DNA of 64,000 nucleotides, taken from NCBI GenBank assembly GCA_011391635.1, contig JAABQD010000002.1, forward strand, positions 1 through 64,000, read 5' to 3'. Source of the stretch: Sulfurimonas sp. (GTDB lineage: Bacteria; Campylobacterota; Campylobacteria; Campylobacterales; Sulfurimonadaceae). Numbering within the stretch: the first letter of the stretch is position 1; each line of letters begins with the position of its first letter. Made by a program: the position numbers and the translations under genes. Under the pieces are notes generated by a model. The model was not told the DNA's origin, ran no database searches, and saw only the letters and a list, made by a program, of their open reading frames with translations. This document shows, in pieces, positions 28,193-36,780 of this stretch.

Positions 28193-30154
28193 CTATTTTA
28201 TATCCTGTGTAGGTGAACCAAAGTAGTATCCTTGCGTATAATCCACTCCAAGTTCTACTATTTTGTCATACACATTTTTAGAGTGAACAAACTCTGCCAC
28301 TGTTTTTATATTCATTCTTTGTGCAAATTCAACTATGGTTTGCGTAATCATTTGCGAATTTTTATCTGTGTCTATATTTTTTATCATCGAGCCATCAATC
28401 TTAATATAATCAACTTTTAGCTTCATAAGATACTCAAAATTGGAGTATCCTGTACCAAAATCATCTATCGAAATTTTTGCTCCATAGCTTTTAGCACTAT
28501 CAATAAACTTCAAGACTTGATCAAAATTTTCTATCCCCTCAGATTCTAAAATTTCAAAAACTATATTTTTACTGATTGGGCTCGCGTGCAACTTCTCTAT
28601 AATAAACTGATATATCTCTTTATTCGTAATATCATCGACTGAAAGATTGATAGAAACAGAGTATGGCAAGTGTTTAAATCGCTCAAATGTTTTTTCAATC
28701 ATTATCATTGTTAATTGATGATAGAGCTTATTTTTTTTCGCAAGTTCAAGGAAATGGATTGGTGCGATGAGTGAACCATCACTATCTACCATTCGCATTA
28801 GCGACTCATATTTCACTATTTTTTGCGTTTTTGTATCTAAAATCGGCTGATATACAGGAATGATTTTATCCTCTTCTATCGCTGATTTCAGTCGTTTTGT
28901 CCATTCAAGATTTTTCTCATACTCTTTTGCCATTGCCATGGAATCTTCATAAATGAGATAATCTTTTTTTGCTTTTTTTGCGAGTTTGAGTGCCGTATCT
29001 GCATTTGCCAAAAGGAGTTCAGTGCCATACGAGATACCCAGTGTAGCAGTTAAACTTAGCTCATTTTTTTCATCTATTTTAAATCTTTTTTTAGAAATAT
29101 TTTGAGTGATGAGAGTAGCAAAACTTTGAAATTCTCCTATATCTTTTGGTGATTGACAAAGATAAGCAAACTCATCGGAATGCAATCTGTAAAGTGTCGC
29201 TTCTTTAAATATATTTTCTTGCAAAAATCGAGAGAACTCTTTTAAAACGACATCCCCAGCCTCTTCGCCATACAAATCATTTATCTCTTGAAACGCATCA
29301 ATGTTGATAATAGTTAAAAAAGAGCTGACTCTTTTTTCAAGCTTCTCTGTCAATCTTCTTCTGTTTTGTAATCCCGTCAAACTATCATTATAAAACTGAT
29401 TTTCAATAGAATCAAGCATTCCATTGAAAATGCCTTTGATAGAATCTAGCTCTTCAATATTATCGTTTATCAAAACTCTTTTTGTCATATCATGTGAATT
29501 TGTTATATTTTTAATGACATTAGAAAAGTTTTGGATAGGTTTAATAAGATATTTATTGAGTTCAAAAAAGATAGCTATGAAAATCACCAAAGAGAAAACG
29601 ACAAGAAATATCATAAAAAAATTGATGAGTTCAGAGAGCGAGACTTTCAAATCTTCCACAGGATAGGAAACATCGATAATTCCCAAAACATCGCCATTTT
29701 TTGCGTTAATATGACATTTAAGACAATCCTCTTTTGCTACAACGGGATAAAAATATTCTATAAAATTTAAATCAGAAATATTGAGTAACTCTACTCCCGA
29801 CATAGCACTTTTTACATTTGGATTTGTCTCTCTGATTCGTTTATCCAGCTCAATTTCACCAAATCTACTTGCGACAACTTCACTTCGATACACATTGACT
29901 TTCATGTTTGTATCGACTTTGTTGAGCCTCTCTATGACTTCATAAATATCATTTTTATTCCATCCTCTTTGCATTGCAGAGTAAAGAGCTTCAAAAATAA
30001 GCATACTCGTCTTTTTTGCATCCACATGAGCAAGATTGGAGATGGCATCTTTTTTCATATATTCACCATATATAAAACCACCTGCAAGTGTAATGAGCAT
30101 GGTAACAAAAATAATTTTTGCAGTTATTTTGGCATAAGAAGTTTGATTTTTCAA
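28193..30154 (-). CDS. Haem-binding sensor with degenerate GGDEF and EAL domains
   Basis: 653 residues. Two transmembrane helices flank a periplasmic domain containing one c-type haem motif (DCLKCHINAKNGDVLG), like Tll0287/DUF3365 redox sensors. A HAMP-like region leads to a GGDEF domain whose signature reads LHSDEF, so cyclase activity is doubtful. The EAL domain has YESLMRM, INLSVDDI, IDDFGTGYSNFE and IKIDG; these keep most catalytic residues, so phosphodiesterase activity is plausible. It follows NosL by 10 bases, upstream in the direction of transcription, and may head the same transcript. Confidence 0.9.
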   Translation of the reverse strand: MKNQTSYAKITAKIIFVTMLITLAGGFIYGEYMKKDAISNLAHVDAKKTSMLIFEALYSAMQRGWNKNDIYEVIERLNKVDTNMKVNVYRSEVVASRFGEIELDKRIRETNPNVKSAMSGVELLNISDLNFIEYFYPVVAKEDCLKCHINAKNGDVLGIIDVSYPVEDLKVSLSELINFFMIFLVVFSLVIFIAIFFELNKYLIKPIQNFSNVIKNITNSHDMTKRVLINDNIEELDSIKGIFNGMLDSIENQFYNDSLTGLQNRRRLTEKLEKRVSSFLTIINIDAFQEINDLYGEEAGDVVLKEFSRFLQENIFKEATLYRLHSDEFAYLCQSPKDIGEFQSFATLITQNISKKRFKIDEKNELSLTATLGISYGTELLLANADTALKLAKKAKKDYLIYEDSMAMAKEYEKNLEWTKRLKSAIEEDKIIPVYQPILDTKTQKIVKYESLMRMVDSDGSLIAPIHFLELAKKNKLYHQLTMIMIEKTFERFKHLPYSVSINLSVDDITNKEIYQFIIEKLHASPISKNIVFEILESEGIENFDQVLKFIDSAKSYGAKISIDDFGTGYSNFEYLMKLKVDYIKIDGSMIKNIDTDKNSQMITQTIVEFAQRMNIKTVAEFVHSKNVYDKIVELGVDYTQGYYFGSPTQDIK

Positions 30155-30223
30155 GAGTTGCTCACATCTAAATAATTTTTAAATATGAGTGTAGCATTTG
30201 CGATATTGATTATCGCTGAATGT

Positions 30224-30245
30224 TAGACTTCTTATAAGAAGTCTA
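30224..30245. terminator. Perfect palindrome downstream of the DUF4149 gene
   Basis: The core AGACTTCTTATAAGAAGTCT (30225-30244), with one further A/T pair outside, can fold into an 8-9 base stem with a TATA loop. It lies 11 bases past the stop of the 30256 gene and upstream of the 30154 start. There is no T-run, so a regulatory palindrome is the alternative. Confidence 0.5.
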
Positions 30246-30255
30246 TTCATTTTAC

Positions 30256-30750
30256 TTATAGAGTATTTACTCTCGCCTGTCTTAGGAGCATCAATCTTCG
30301 AATAAAAAGAGTGAGTAATGCAAAAGCTAAAATTTTAAAATCGAGCTCACTCGCCATATGAACATTTGCAAATGTGTCGCTTTGTGTCGCTTCCATTCCA
30401 AGCCCTTGCATTACGAGTATTTTTGGTGCATATACCGCACTAAACATAAGACTAGAAAATAAAACTGTCGCAGCCGAAGCAAAAGCTATCGCATCTCTTT
30501 GTCCCATTTTGTACCAAGCCGCTTCATACAAAGCAACAACACCAGCGATAACATAGAGCCAGTAGCTAAATCTGTGAAACACCTCACCCATGATAATTCC
30601 AGAGTTGTACTTATTGAGCAAGACATCCACTAAAATTTTATCTGAGTGGAAAATGACAGGAGCAACAACAGCCCCCAAAACAATCACAGCACCAAAAGTC
30701 GCCGCAATAATAATTAAATAACCAAAATCTACATATATTCTTTTACTCAA
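30256..30750 (-). CDS. DUF4149-like membrane protein
   Basis: 164 residues with four transmembrane helices. The pattern VVAPVIFHSD, then GEVFHRFSYWLYV, then FSAVYAPKI fits DUF4149 proteins, whose role is unknown. It overlaps prmC by 4 bases (30747-30750). Confidence 0.8.
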   Translation of the reverse strand: MSKRIYVDFGYLIIIAATFGAVIVLGAVVAPVIFHSDKILVDVLLNKYNSGIIMGEVFHRFSYWLYVIAGVVALYEAAWYKMGQRDAIAFASAATVLFSSLMFSAVYAPKILVMQGLGMEATQSDTFANVHMASELDFKILAFALLTLFIRRLMLLRQARVNTL

Positions 30751-31583
30751 TTTTCTAACCTTAGTGTAAAACCTCTATCAAAGTCACTTAAATCTTTGTA
30801 GAAGTCCAAATTTTTATACTTTTCATTTTTTAAATAGGCTCTTATTTTATCTTGTTGGTCATAACCTATCTCACATGTAAATAAGTTAATTTTTCGTTTT
30901 AATACCTCATTAAGAAGCTCTCTAATTATCTCATCGCCCACACTTCCGCCAAAGAGTGCATTTTGCGGTTCATAGGAGAGGTTTGATTCCAACTCTGCAT
31001 CATTTGCAATATAAGGCGGGTTTGAAACCAAATAGTCCACATGTTCTGTTATAGGCTCTAAAAGTGAGCCGAGTCTAAGTTCTATCCTCTGTTCAAGCCC
31101 AAATCGAGCGATATTTATCTTTGCAATCGCCAGAGCCTCTATGGAAATATCCACTGCAATAATCTTGGCATGTGGAAACTGTTTTGCCAACATTATGGAG
31201 ATAATTCCACTTCCAACGCCCACCTCTACGATAGTAAACTCTTTTTTGGCATGTGGAATATTTTTTATCACTTCATCGATAAGAAGTTCGGTTTCAGGAC
31301 GAGGAATCAAAGCACCTTGAGCAATATAAAACTCCTCGCTATAAAAACTAACACGATTTGTAATGTACTCCAGAGGTTCATTTTTGGCTCTTCGCTCTAC
31401 CCACTCCAAGAGCTTTTGAATCTCTTGAATTTCGCTATTTTGATTCGTGATAATCCAAAGCTCATCGCATCCCAAATGTGCCATCAAGAGAAGATGTGCT
31501 TCTCTTGATGCCCTCGGGATGAGAGGGTTTAATCTCGCAGTAGTATCTTTTAAAAAATCTTTGACTAAATATTGGCTTGGCAT
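30747..31583 (-). CDS. prmC: Release factor glutamine methyltransferase PrmC (HemK)
   Basis: SAM-dependent enzyme that methylates the Gln of the GGQ motif in release factors. An N-terminal helical domain precedes the methyltransferase fold with VEVGVGSGIISIML (SAM site) and the catalytic VSNPPYI. Length 278 is normal. It overlaps the M48 peptidase gene by 19 bases. Three dispersed-motif cores fall here: 31167 (encoding PHAKI), 31248 (PHAKK) and 31579 at the junction with the peptidase gene. Confidence 0.95.
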   Translation of the reverse strand: MPSQYLVKDFLKDTTARLNPLIPRASREAHLLLMAHLGCDELWIITNQNSEIQEIQKLLEWVERRAKNEPLEYITNRVSFYSEEFYIAQGALIPRPETELLIDEVIKNIPHAKKEFTIVEVGVGSGIISIMLAKQFPHAKIIAVDISIEALAIAKINIARFGLEQRIELRLGSLLEPITEHVDYLVSNPPYIANDAELESNLSYEPQNALFGGSVGDEIIRELLNEVLKRKINLFTCEIGYDQQDKIRAYLKNEKYKNLDFYKDLSDFDRGFTLRLEN

Positions 31584-32821
31584 GTGGAACCTAAAGAACT
31601 CTTGTCACTCTCACCTACATCCACACCCAAAGCTTTTAGACGCTCTAAAACAGGTGGATGTGTATAGTGAAAAAAGATATAAAGCGGATGAGAGAGTGGA
31701 AAACTTTTGTTTTCACTCACAAGCTTTTGAAGTGCATTTGCAAGTTCTATTGCACCAGCAGCACCTCCGAGTTCACTTCCCATTTTATCGGCTTCATACT
31801 CATTATGACGACTCACAATACCCATAATCGGCATCATCACAAAACCCAAAATCGGCATAAAAAGAAGCAAAAATATCATCGTAATCGCTGGAGATTGGCT
31901 CAAGCCCATCTCCAAATAGAGACTCTGGGGAAGATTGCCAAAAATCGCAAACATTGCAAAGAGCATCGCTCCCACAAGTGCTATATTTTTGTAAATATCT
32001 CCATGAGCGAAGTGACCAAGCTCATGTCCCAAAACTGCCAGAAGCTCTTTTGTACTCAATTTTTCGATAAGGGTATCAAAAAGAACAACTCTTTTTGTTT
32101 TTCCTAAACCGCCAAAATAGGCGTTAAGCCTCGCATCTCTTTTACTTGCGTCACTGATAAAAACGCCAGAACTGACAAAACCTGTTTTGTCCATCAAAGC
32201 TTGGATTTGAGTTTTTAACTCCTCATTATCAAGCGGAGTGAGCTTATCAAAGAACAAGGCTCTAAAGGTTGGAAAAAGCATATTGATAAGAATCACAATC
32301 ACAAAAATAAAAGCAAAACTCCAAATCCACCAATTACTAAAGTTTGCAATAATCTCATAAATCCCCCAAACAACCAAAGAACCGATGAGAAGAGTCATCA
32401 CAAAAGAGATAAGTGTGTCTTTTATATATTGAGCTTTTGTGGATTTGTTAAACCCAAATTTTGTATCCAATACAAACTTCTCATAATACGAAAATGGCAA
32501 AGATACAAAAGAGTTAAGAACTATAAATCCCATAACAATGGCAACATTCATCAATACTTCGCTCTCATAAACAAAAGTTTTTGATAAAAAAGAGATACCA
32601 AATCCAAGCCATGCTATAAAAAGCAAATAATCCACAAATATATTTGCAATCACCATTTTTTCTTTTGCAACAGCATAATTCCCTGCTTTGAGGAAATCAC
32701 TCTCTGAGAGTAAAACCGCTGTTTTTCTTTTTGCCTGATTGACGAAACCAATCTGCATCACACTTGTATAAATTGTAATTAAAACATAAAAACTATATAT
32801 CGCTACAACGAGAGTCAACAT
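31565..32821 (-). CDS. M48 family (CaaX protease/Ste24-like) membrane metallopeptidase
   Basis: 418-residue integral membrane zinc protease. Several transmembrane helices surround the HELGH motif (LGHELGHFAHG) with a third zinc ligand in RHNEYEADKMGSEL. Homologues clear damaged membrane proteins. The last residues (STCQANI) are encoded by a dispersed-motif copy that overlaps the start region of prmC. Confidence 0.92.
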   Translation of the reverse strand: MLTLVVAIYSFYVLITIYTSVMQIGFVNQAKRKTAVLLSESDFLKAGNYAVAKEKMVIANIFVDYLLFIAWLGFGISFLSKTFVYESEVLMNVAIVMGFIVLNSFVSLPFSYYEKFVLDTKFGFNKSTKAQYIKDTLISFVMTLLIGSLVVWGIYEIIANFSNWWIWSFAFIFVIVILINMLFPTFRALFFDKLTPLDNEELKTQIQALMDKTGFVSSGVFISDASKRDARLNAYFGGLGKTKRVVLFDTLIEKLSTKELLAVLGHELGHFAHGDIYKNIALVGAMLFAMFAIFGNLPQSLYLEMGLSQSPAITMIFLLLFMPILGFVMMPIMGIVSRHNEYEADKMGSELGGAAGAIELANALQKLVSENKSFPLSHPLYIFFHYTHPPVLERLKALGVDVGESDKSSLGSTCQANI

Positions 32822-32845
32822 TCTTGAAACCTTAAAAAAATTTTA

Positions 32846-33040
32846 TTATCGCATAGGTACGGTTTTAATTGGATCTTGCACCTTGATTGCCTCATCTTTT
32901 GCATCGAGCATATTATACGCAAACATATATGCAACGCCCATCAAAAGCCCAACTGCGACAACCATCCAAACAATCTTTTTCTTTTCACCTTTGAGTGTAT
33001 TGTAATCACTTATATCTTCTAATCTTGGCTCACTCATCAT
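32846..33040 (-). CDS. Small single-pass membrane protein
   Basis: 64 residues with a charged N-terminus, one helix (IVWMVVAVGLLMGVAYMFAYNM) and a short tail. AAAGGAG precedes the start. No family was recognised. It lies 24 bases upstream of the peptidase gene and diverges from the cytochrome c gene. Two TAACAAAATT direct repeats lie in the divergent promoter region (33070-33115). Confidence 0.7.
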   Translation of the reverse strand: MMSEPRLEDISDYNTLKGEKKKIVWMVVAVGLLMGVAYMFAYNMLDAKDEAIKVQDPIKTVPMR

Positions 33041-33137
33041 TTACTCCTTTTCTTGTTTTTCTTGACGCATGTTAACAAAATTGCAACGCGATAATGGTAC
33101 ACTAACAAAATTAATAGAACGATTTAAGTATTTTTTT

Positions 33138-33143
33138 TATAAT
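33138..33143 (+). promoter_or_regulatory. -10 box for the cytochrome c gene
   Basis: TATAAT preceded by an eight-base T tract, 34 bases before the ATG at 33177, matches the sigma-70 promoter style of Campylobacterota, where a T-rich stretch replaces a clear -35 box. Confidence 0.6.
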
Positions 33144-33176
33144 AGTTTCTTCGTCAGAATAATTCAAAGGAGTAAA

Positions 33177-33587
33177 ATGAAAAATATTGTTATATCGTCA
33201 CTCTTATTTAGTATAAACCTATTTGCAACGGATGGCTATGAGGTGTACAAAAAAAACTGCATGAGTTGCCACGTAGAGATCATGCAAAAAGGTGAAGCAC
33301 TCAAAAACCTCAAATCGATGAAAGCACCGCCTATGGTCGAAGTCTCAAGCCGTCTCAAAGAGAACATTATTATCAAAGATGATGAAGATGATATCCATCG
33401 CCATCTCTTTATTCTTTTTGTCAAAGATTATATTACAAATCCAATCATCGGCAAAAGTATGTGCAATGCCGGAGCATTAGAGCGATTTGGTGTGATGCCC
33501 TCCCTTGAGGGCAAAATCAGTAATGAAGAGAAACAGGCCGTAGCAGAGTGGCTTTATGATAGATATGAAAATGTAAAATTTGAGTAA
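33177..33587 (+). CDS. Periplasmic monohaem cytochrome c
   Basis: 136 residues from MKNIVISSLLFSINLFA, chosen because AAAGGAG precedes this ATG and it gives a clean signal peptide; upstream codons lack these. The haem motif is CMSCH, and a Met that could be the sixth ligand occurs in FGVMPSLEG. It is an electron carrier of unknown partner. An exact inverted pair of dispersed motifs follows its stop by 7 bases. Confidence 0.88.
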   Translation: MKNIVISSLLFSINLFATDGYEVYKKNCMSCHVEIMQKGEALKNLKSMKAPPMVEVSSRLKENIIIKDDEDDIHRHLFILFVKDYITNPIIGKSMCNAGALERFGVMPSLEGKISNEEKQAVAEWLYDRYENVKFE

Positions 33588-33594
33588 ATTCTAC

Positions 33595-33621
33595 TTCCAC
33601 ATGCCAAAGTGGCATGTGGAA
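33595..33621. terminator. Perfect 12-base inverted pair of the dispersed motif
   Basis: TTCCACATGCCA (33595-33606) and TGGCATGTGGAA (33610-33621) form a perfect stem with loop AAG, between convergent stops at 33587 and 33634. This is the cleanest pair in the window and defines the motif's boundaries. It is likely a bidirectional terminator. Confidence 0.75.
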
Positions 33622-33633
33622 ATCAAAATAGTT

Positions 33634-33927
33634 CTACTCTAAGATATAATCCACTACTTTGGACTCTATCGTAACCTCTTTGATAAGTTCAACCACTTTA
33701 AGGTGGTCTTCGTGTGTTGCATACGCTTTTAAATCCGCTTCATCTTCAAAAGTGCTATAGAGAGACAAATCAAAAGCTCTATCAGATTCATTAAAATTGA
33801 TACCCACTTCCATAGATTTCAAATAGGGAATCTGCGTCTCAAGCTTTATCAACTTATGTTGCACTTTGGCTATATTTAGGGCTTTATTCTCTTCTTTAAA
33901 CTTAAACATTACTATATGCACTACCAT
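33634..33927 (-). CDS. Dabb (stress-responsive A/B barrel) domain protein
   Basis: 97-residue dimeric ferredoxin-like fold. MVVHIVMFKFKEE at the N-terminus and the middle FDLSLYSTFEDEADLKAYATHEDHLKV are typical Dabb features. The ATG at 33927 is preferred because AGGAGG lies eight bases upstream; earlier in-frame starts overlap that site. The precise role is unknown. Confidence 0.85.
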   Translation of the reverse strand: MVVHIVMFKFKEENKALNIAKVQHKLIKLETQIPYLKSMEVGINFNESDRAFDLSLYSTFEDEADLKAYATHEDHLKVVELIKEVTIESKVVDYILE

Positions 33928-34029
33928 TGGCATCACCTCCTAAAAAATTGTGGAATTCTATCTTTTAGTATCTAATGAAGAGATAAATATAAGAAGGTAA
34001 TTTCGCAAATATTTATCTAAAACAACTAC

Positions 34030-35337
34030 CTAACTTCTCCTTGTGTTTTGTCGCACGGAGACTATGAATTGGTAGATTAGGTAGGCTATGGTTATTTTGA
34101 AAATCAACATCTCAAATGTTATATCTTTTCCCAATTTCCCAAATGGATTTATTTTGTCTGCAACTGCGTTAAAAATACTTGCATAACTACAATCAGAAAT
34201 AAATTTCAAATAATAAAGTTGCAAAACGCCTACATAAAATATTTTACATATATGACTGATTCCACATTTTTTATAAAAAAGTGATAATGTAATTAGTATT
34301 CCCATCACATTGACAGAATGAAAAAATAGCCAATCCCCAAAACTATAGTCTTGCAAATTGATTTGAATATATGTAAGATAAAAAAAGCTTATTGAGAATA
34401 TCCAAATAATTGGCAATACAGGGTCTTGCGAGTGGTTTGAACTAATTCCATGCAATTTGAAAATAATGTAGTCAGTAAAAGTTTTTAAATCTCTTTTTTC
34501 TTTAATCTCATTATCTAATTCATCCTCCCGCTTTTTCATCTCCAATTCATAAAATTTATTAGCTTCAATAATATTGTTTTGTTTTTCAAAACTATTTTTT
34601 ATTTTTCTTGCCGTTTCTCTATTGGCTACTTCTGTTTTAATTTTTAAAAAATCTACATCCTTATAAAAGGTTGCTGTTTCTAAATTTATTTCTTGTGAAC
34701 ATTCTGCTTCATTGAAAAAAGTCTTCTCCTCAAAAGATGTATATCTAAAATTTGTTTTACCCTTAAATTTACATTTTACAAAAGCAGCTCCAGCTTCAAA
34801 AATCGTATTTTTAAACGACACAGTATTTTTAAAAGTTGTGCCTGTAAAATCGACAAAATCTTCAAAAGTGGAGCCTGTAAGGTTTAAACATTCCATATTT
34901 TTTTTAAGAATCTCAAATTTACCCTTCGCAATCGACTTGCTCATTGTTGCTTTCTTGATCTTTGAATTTTTATCTTTATTAATTTTTAAAGCATTTAAAA
35001 TACAGTTTTTAAAAACTATCTCTTCTATTTCACTAATTAAACATAACTGTTGAGAATCAGATTCATTAGGAACAGCCTTTGAAGTGATTTTTTCAATAGT
35101 TGTTGGCATTTCGTAAAAGCGACTATCGCCGTCACTACTATCTTCTTTGATTCTTGTAATTTCTAGATTATCCCTAAATATCAACTCTGCAATATCGGAA
35201 AAATCAAAATTTTGAAAGGTTAATTTTTTGCCTTCTAGCGTTAAAGCATTATAAGTATCTAGCTCTAAAGAGTGTTCTTGTTCGTTATAGATTTCTTCAA
35301 AACGAAACACTTTATTAACTTTTTCTTTCTTAGTCAT
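34030..35337 (-). CDS. Pentapeptide-repeat protein with C-terminal membrane domain
   Basis: 435 residues. Residues about 145-235 are A(D/N)LXX-type pentapeptide repeats (NLTGSTFEDFVDFTGTTF and onward). A charged coiled helix follows (about 245-300), then four hydrophobic segments (WIFSISFFYLTYIQI; VNVMGILITLSLFY; others). Similar proteins of this plan have been suggested to be channels, but that is weak. The ATG overlaps the toxin stop as TAATG at 35335-35339, so it is translationally coupled to a RelE-like toxin. There is no dispersed motif in this or the two toxin-antitoxin genes. Confidence 0.85.
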   Translation of the reverse strand: MTKKEKVNKVFRFEEIYNEQEHSLELDTYNALTLEGKKLTFQNFDFSDIAELIFRDNLEITRIKEDSSDGDSRFYEMPTTIEKITSKAVPNESDSQQLCLISEIEEIVFKNCILNALKINKDKNSKIKKATMSKSIAKGKFEILKKNMECLNLTGSTFEDFVDFTGTTFKNTVSFKNTIFEAGAAFVKCKFKGKTNFRYTSFEEKTFFNEAECSQEINLETATFYKDVDFLKIKTEVANRETARKIKNSFEKQNNIIEANKFYELEMKKREDELDNEIKEKRDLKTFTDYIIFKLHGISSNHSQDPVLPIIWIFSISFFYLTYIQINLQDYSFGDWLFFHSVNVMGILITLSLFYKKCGISHICKIFYVGVLQLYYLKFISDCSYASIFNAVADKINPFGKLGKDITFEMLIFKITIAYLIYQFIVSVRQNTRRS

Positions 35338-35597
35338 TAATACACCTCTTTCCTATGCCCAACTCGGACAACTATGATTATAAGTTCTTCATCTTTTACC
35401 TGAAAAACGACTCTGTATTGGTTTATACGTAATCTAAACTTCCCTTTATATTCGCCTTGAAGCGGTTTGATGTTGTTTTTTAAAATATCTGGATTTGTGA
35501 CTAAAAGAAGAAGTTTTTCTTTGATGATTTTTTGGGCGGGTGTGTCTAGTTTGGCGAACTCTTTTTTTGCACTGCTTAAAAAGTGGAGTTCATACAT
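35337..35597 (-). CDS. RelE/ParE-family toxin
   Basis: 86-residue toxin. YELHFLSSAKKEFAKLD at the N-terminus, PLQGEYKGKFRLRINQYRVVFQV in the middle and the end VVRVGHRKEVY match RelE mRNA interferases. It lies 4 bases after the antitoxin and overlaps the pentapeptide gene downstream. Confidence 0.92.
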   Translation of the reverse strand: MYELHFLSSAKKEFAKLDTPAQKIIKEKLLLLVTNPDILKNNIKPLQGEYKGKFRLRINQYRVVFQVKDEELIIIVVRVGHRKEVY

Positions 35598-35601
35598 AAC
35601 G

Positions 35602-35829
35602 CTATAAACCTAACTCTTTAAATACTTCGTCTGCTGGGATGAGTTTCTCTTTTTTGTCGTCTAAATTTTTAAGTCTTTGGTCGGAAAGTTTCTCATCTAT
35701 GTGGTCGAAGTACATGCTAAGAGCTTTTTCAACAATATGAGATTTTTTTTCATTCAACTCTTGTGAAACACTGTTTAGCTCATCCACAATAAAATCTGAG
35801 ACTGTAAATGTCGTTCTTATTTTATGCAT
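35602..35829 (-). CDS. Ribbon-helix-helix antitoxin
   Basis: 75 residues. The N-terminal RTTFTVSDFIVDELNSVSQELNEKKSHIVEKAL is a ribbon-helix-helix DNA-binding fold, and the acidic/basic tail would wrap the toxin. AGGAG precedes the ATG by 7 bases. It is the first gene of the three-gene operon and is expected to repress it through the upstream repeats. Confidence 0.88.
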   Translation of the reverse strand: MHKIRTTFTVSDFIVDELNSVSQELNEKKSHIVEKALSMYFDHIDEKLSDQRLKNLDDKKEKLIPADEVFKELGL

Positions 35830-35842
35830 AGTTGCCTCCTTT

Positions 35843-35867
35843 TCATATAATCGTATGAATGATTATA
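35843..35867 (-). promoter_or_regulatory. Operator/promoter of the toxin-antitoxin operon
   Basis: TATAATC (35846-35852) and GATTATA (35861-35867) form an inverted repeat. TCATA and TATGA (35843-35858) form a second, nested one. The minus-strand TATAAT at 35862-35867 is a good -10 box, so a repressor bound to the repeats would block initiation. Confidence 0.55.
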
Positions 35868-35889
35868 CATAAGAGCAACTAACTATTGA

Positions 35890-36753
35890 CTAAAAAGCCG
35901 AAAAAACTTTTTTAATCAAATCGCTGTTTTGAGCAACTGGATTGCTTCGTATTGTTTTTTCTTTCTCTTGTATCATCGACATGAGTCCATCAATCGATTT
36001 ATTGGTTACAAAGCCATTTAAATCTGTATCTTTGTCACTTGGAACCATTCCACCGTACCCTAACATGTTTGCAGCACCTGAGACATACTCATTTTTGAGT
36101 GCTCCAGCATTTGATTTGTAAAACGATTGAAAAGAGTCATAATATTTTGCAACACTGTTATTTTCCATACTTGTTTTTATAATCGGTGCGATGGTATCTT
36201 GCAACTCTTTTGTTGAGCTTTTTCTAAAATAATCTGTTGCTGCTTTATCCGAACCTGCCAAAATCTCTTTTGCATCTTCTATCTTCATATTTGAGATACT
36301 TTTTGCAAAAATTTGAGCAGTTTTTGGTGCGGCTTCTGTTGCGGCACTATTGATAGCGACAACTAAATCATTGACATACTTCTCTCCGCCCACTTTTTTG
36401 ACCAAATCTGCTGCTTTTTGCATATCTTCAGGCAAACCGATTTTAGCCAAAGGATTGTTCAAATAGCCATCTTTTGCACCGAGCGATTTTACAGCATAGT
36501 CCACACCCATATTTAAGGCACTCTTCAATGCTCCATTCATATCTGTAGATGAGAGACTATTTGCCGCAGCACTTGTTGGAGTTTTTGCGGTAGTCGTTTG
36601 CGTATTTGCCTCTTGCTTGGTTTCACCCGTGTATGCTTTAGCACTATCCATCGCCGTCGCCTTCGCCACATCACCCAAACTATCCATAAATCCAGCACTC
36701 AAAACCGTTGCACAACAAAACAAACCTGCAAGTGTCACTTTTGTATATCTCAT
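35890..36753 (-). CDS. DUF4197 protein, exported
   Basis: 287 residues with a signal peptide (MRYTKVTLAGLFCCATVLSA), a Thr/Ala/Gln-rich linker (about 35-70) and a helical DUF4197 domain (MNGALKSALNMGVDYAVKSLG to the end). The function is not known. It is monocistronic or leads into the TA operon 60 bases away. Confidence 0.85.
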   Translation of the reverse strand: MRYTKVTLAGLFCCATVLSAGFMDSLGDVAKATAMDSAKAYTGETKQEANTQTTTAKTPTSAAANSLSSTDMNGALKSALNMGVDYAVKSLGAKDGYLNNPLAKIGLPEDMQKAADLVKKVGGEKYVNDLVVAINSAATEAAPKTAQIFAKSISNMKIEDAKEILAGSDKAATDYFRKSSTKELQDTIAPIIKTSMENNSVAKYYDSFQSFYKSNAGALKNEYVSGAANMLGYGGMVPSDKDTDLNGFVTNKSIDGLMSMIQEKEKTIRSNPVAQNSDLIKKVFSAF

Positions 36754-36780
36754 CTATTTCTCCTTTTTTTGATGTAAACT

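Noticed and set aside
31658-32107. 149-codon plus-strand frame
   Set aside because: It lies wholly opposite the M48 peptidase and has Lys/His/Asn-rich sequence with no domain; a shadow frame.
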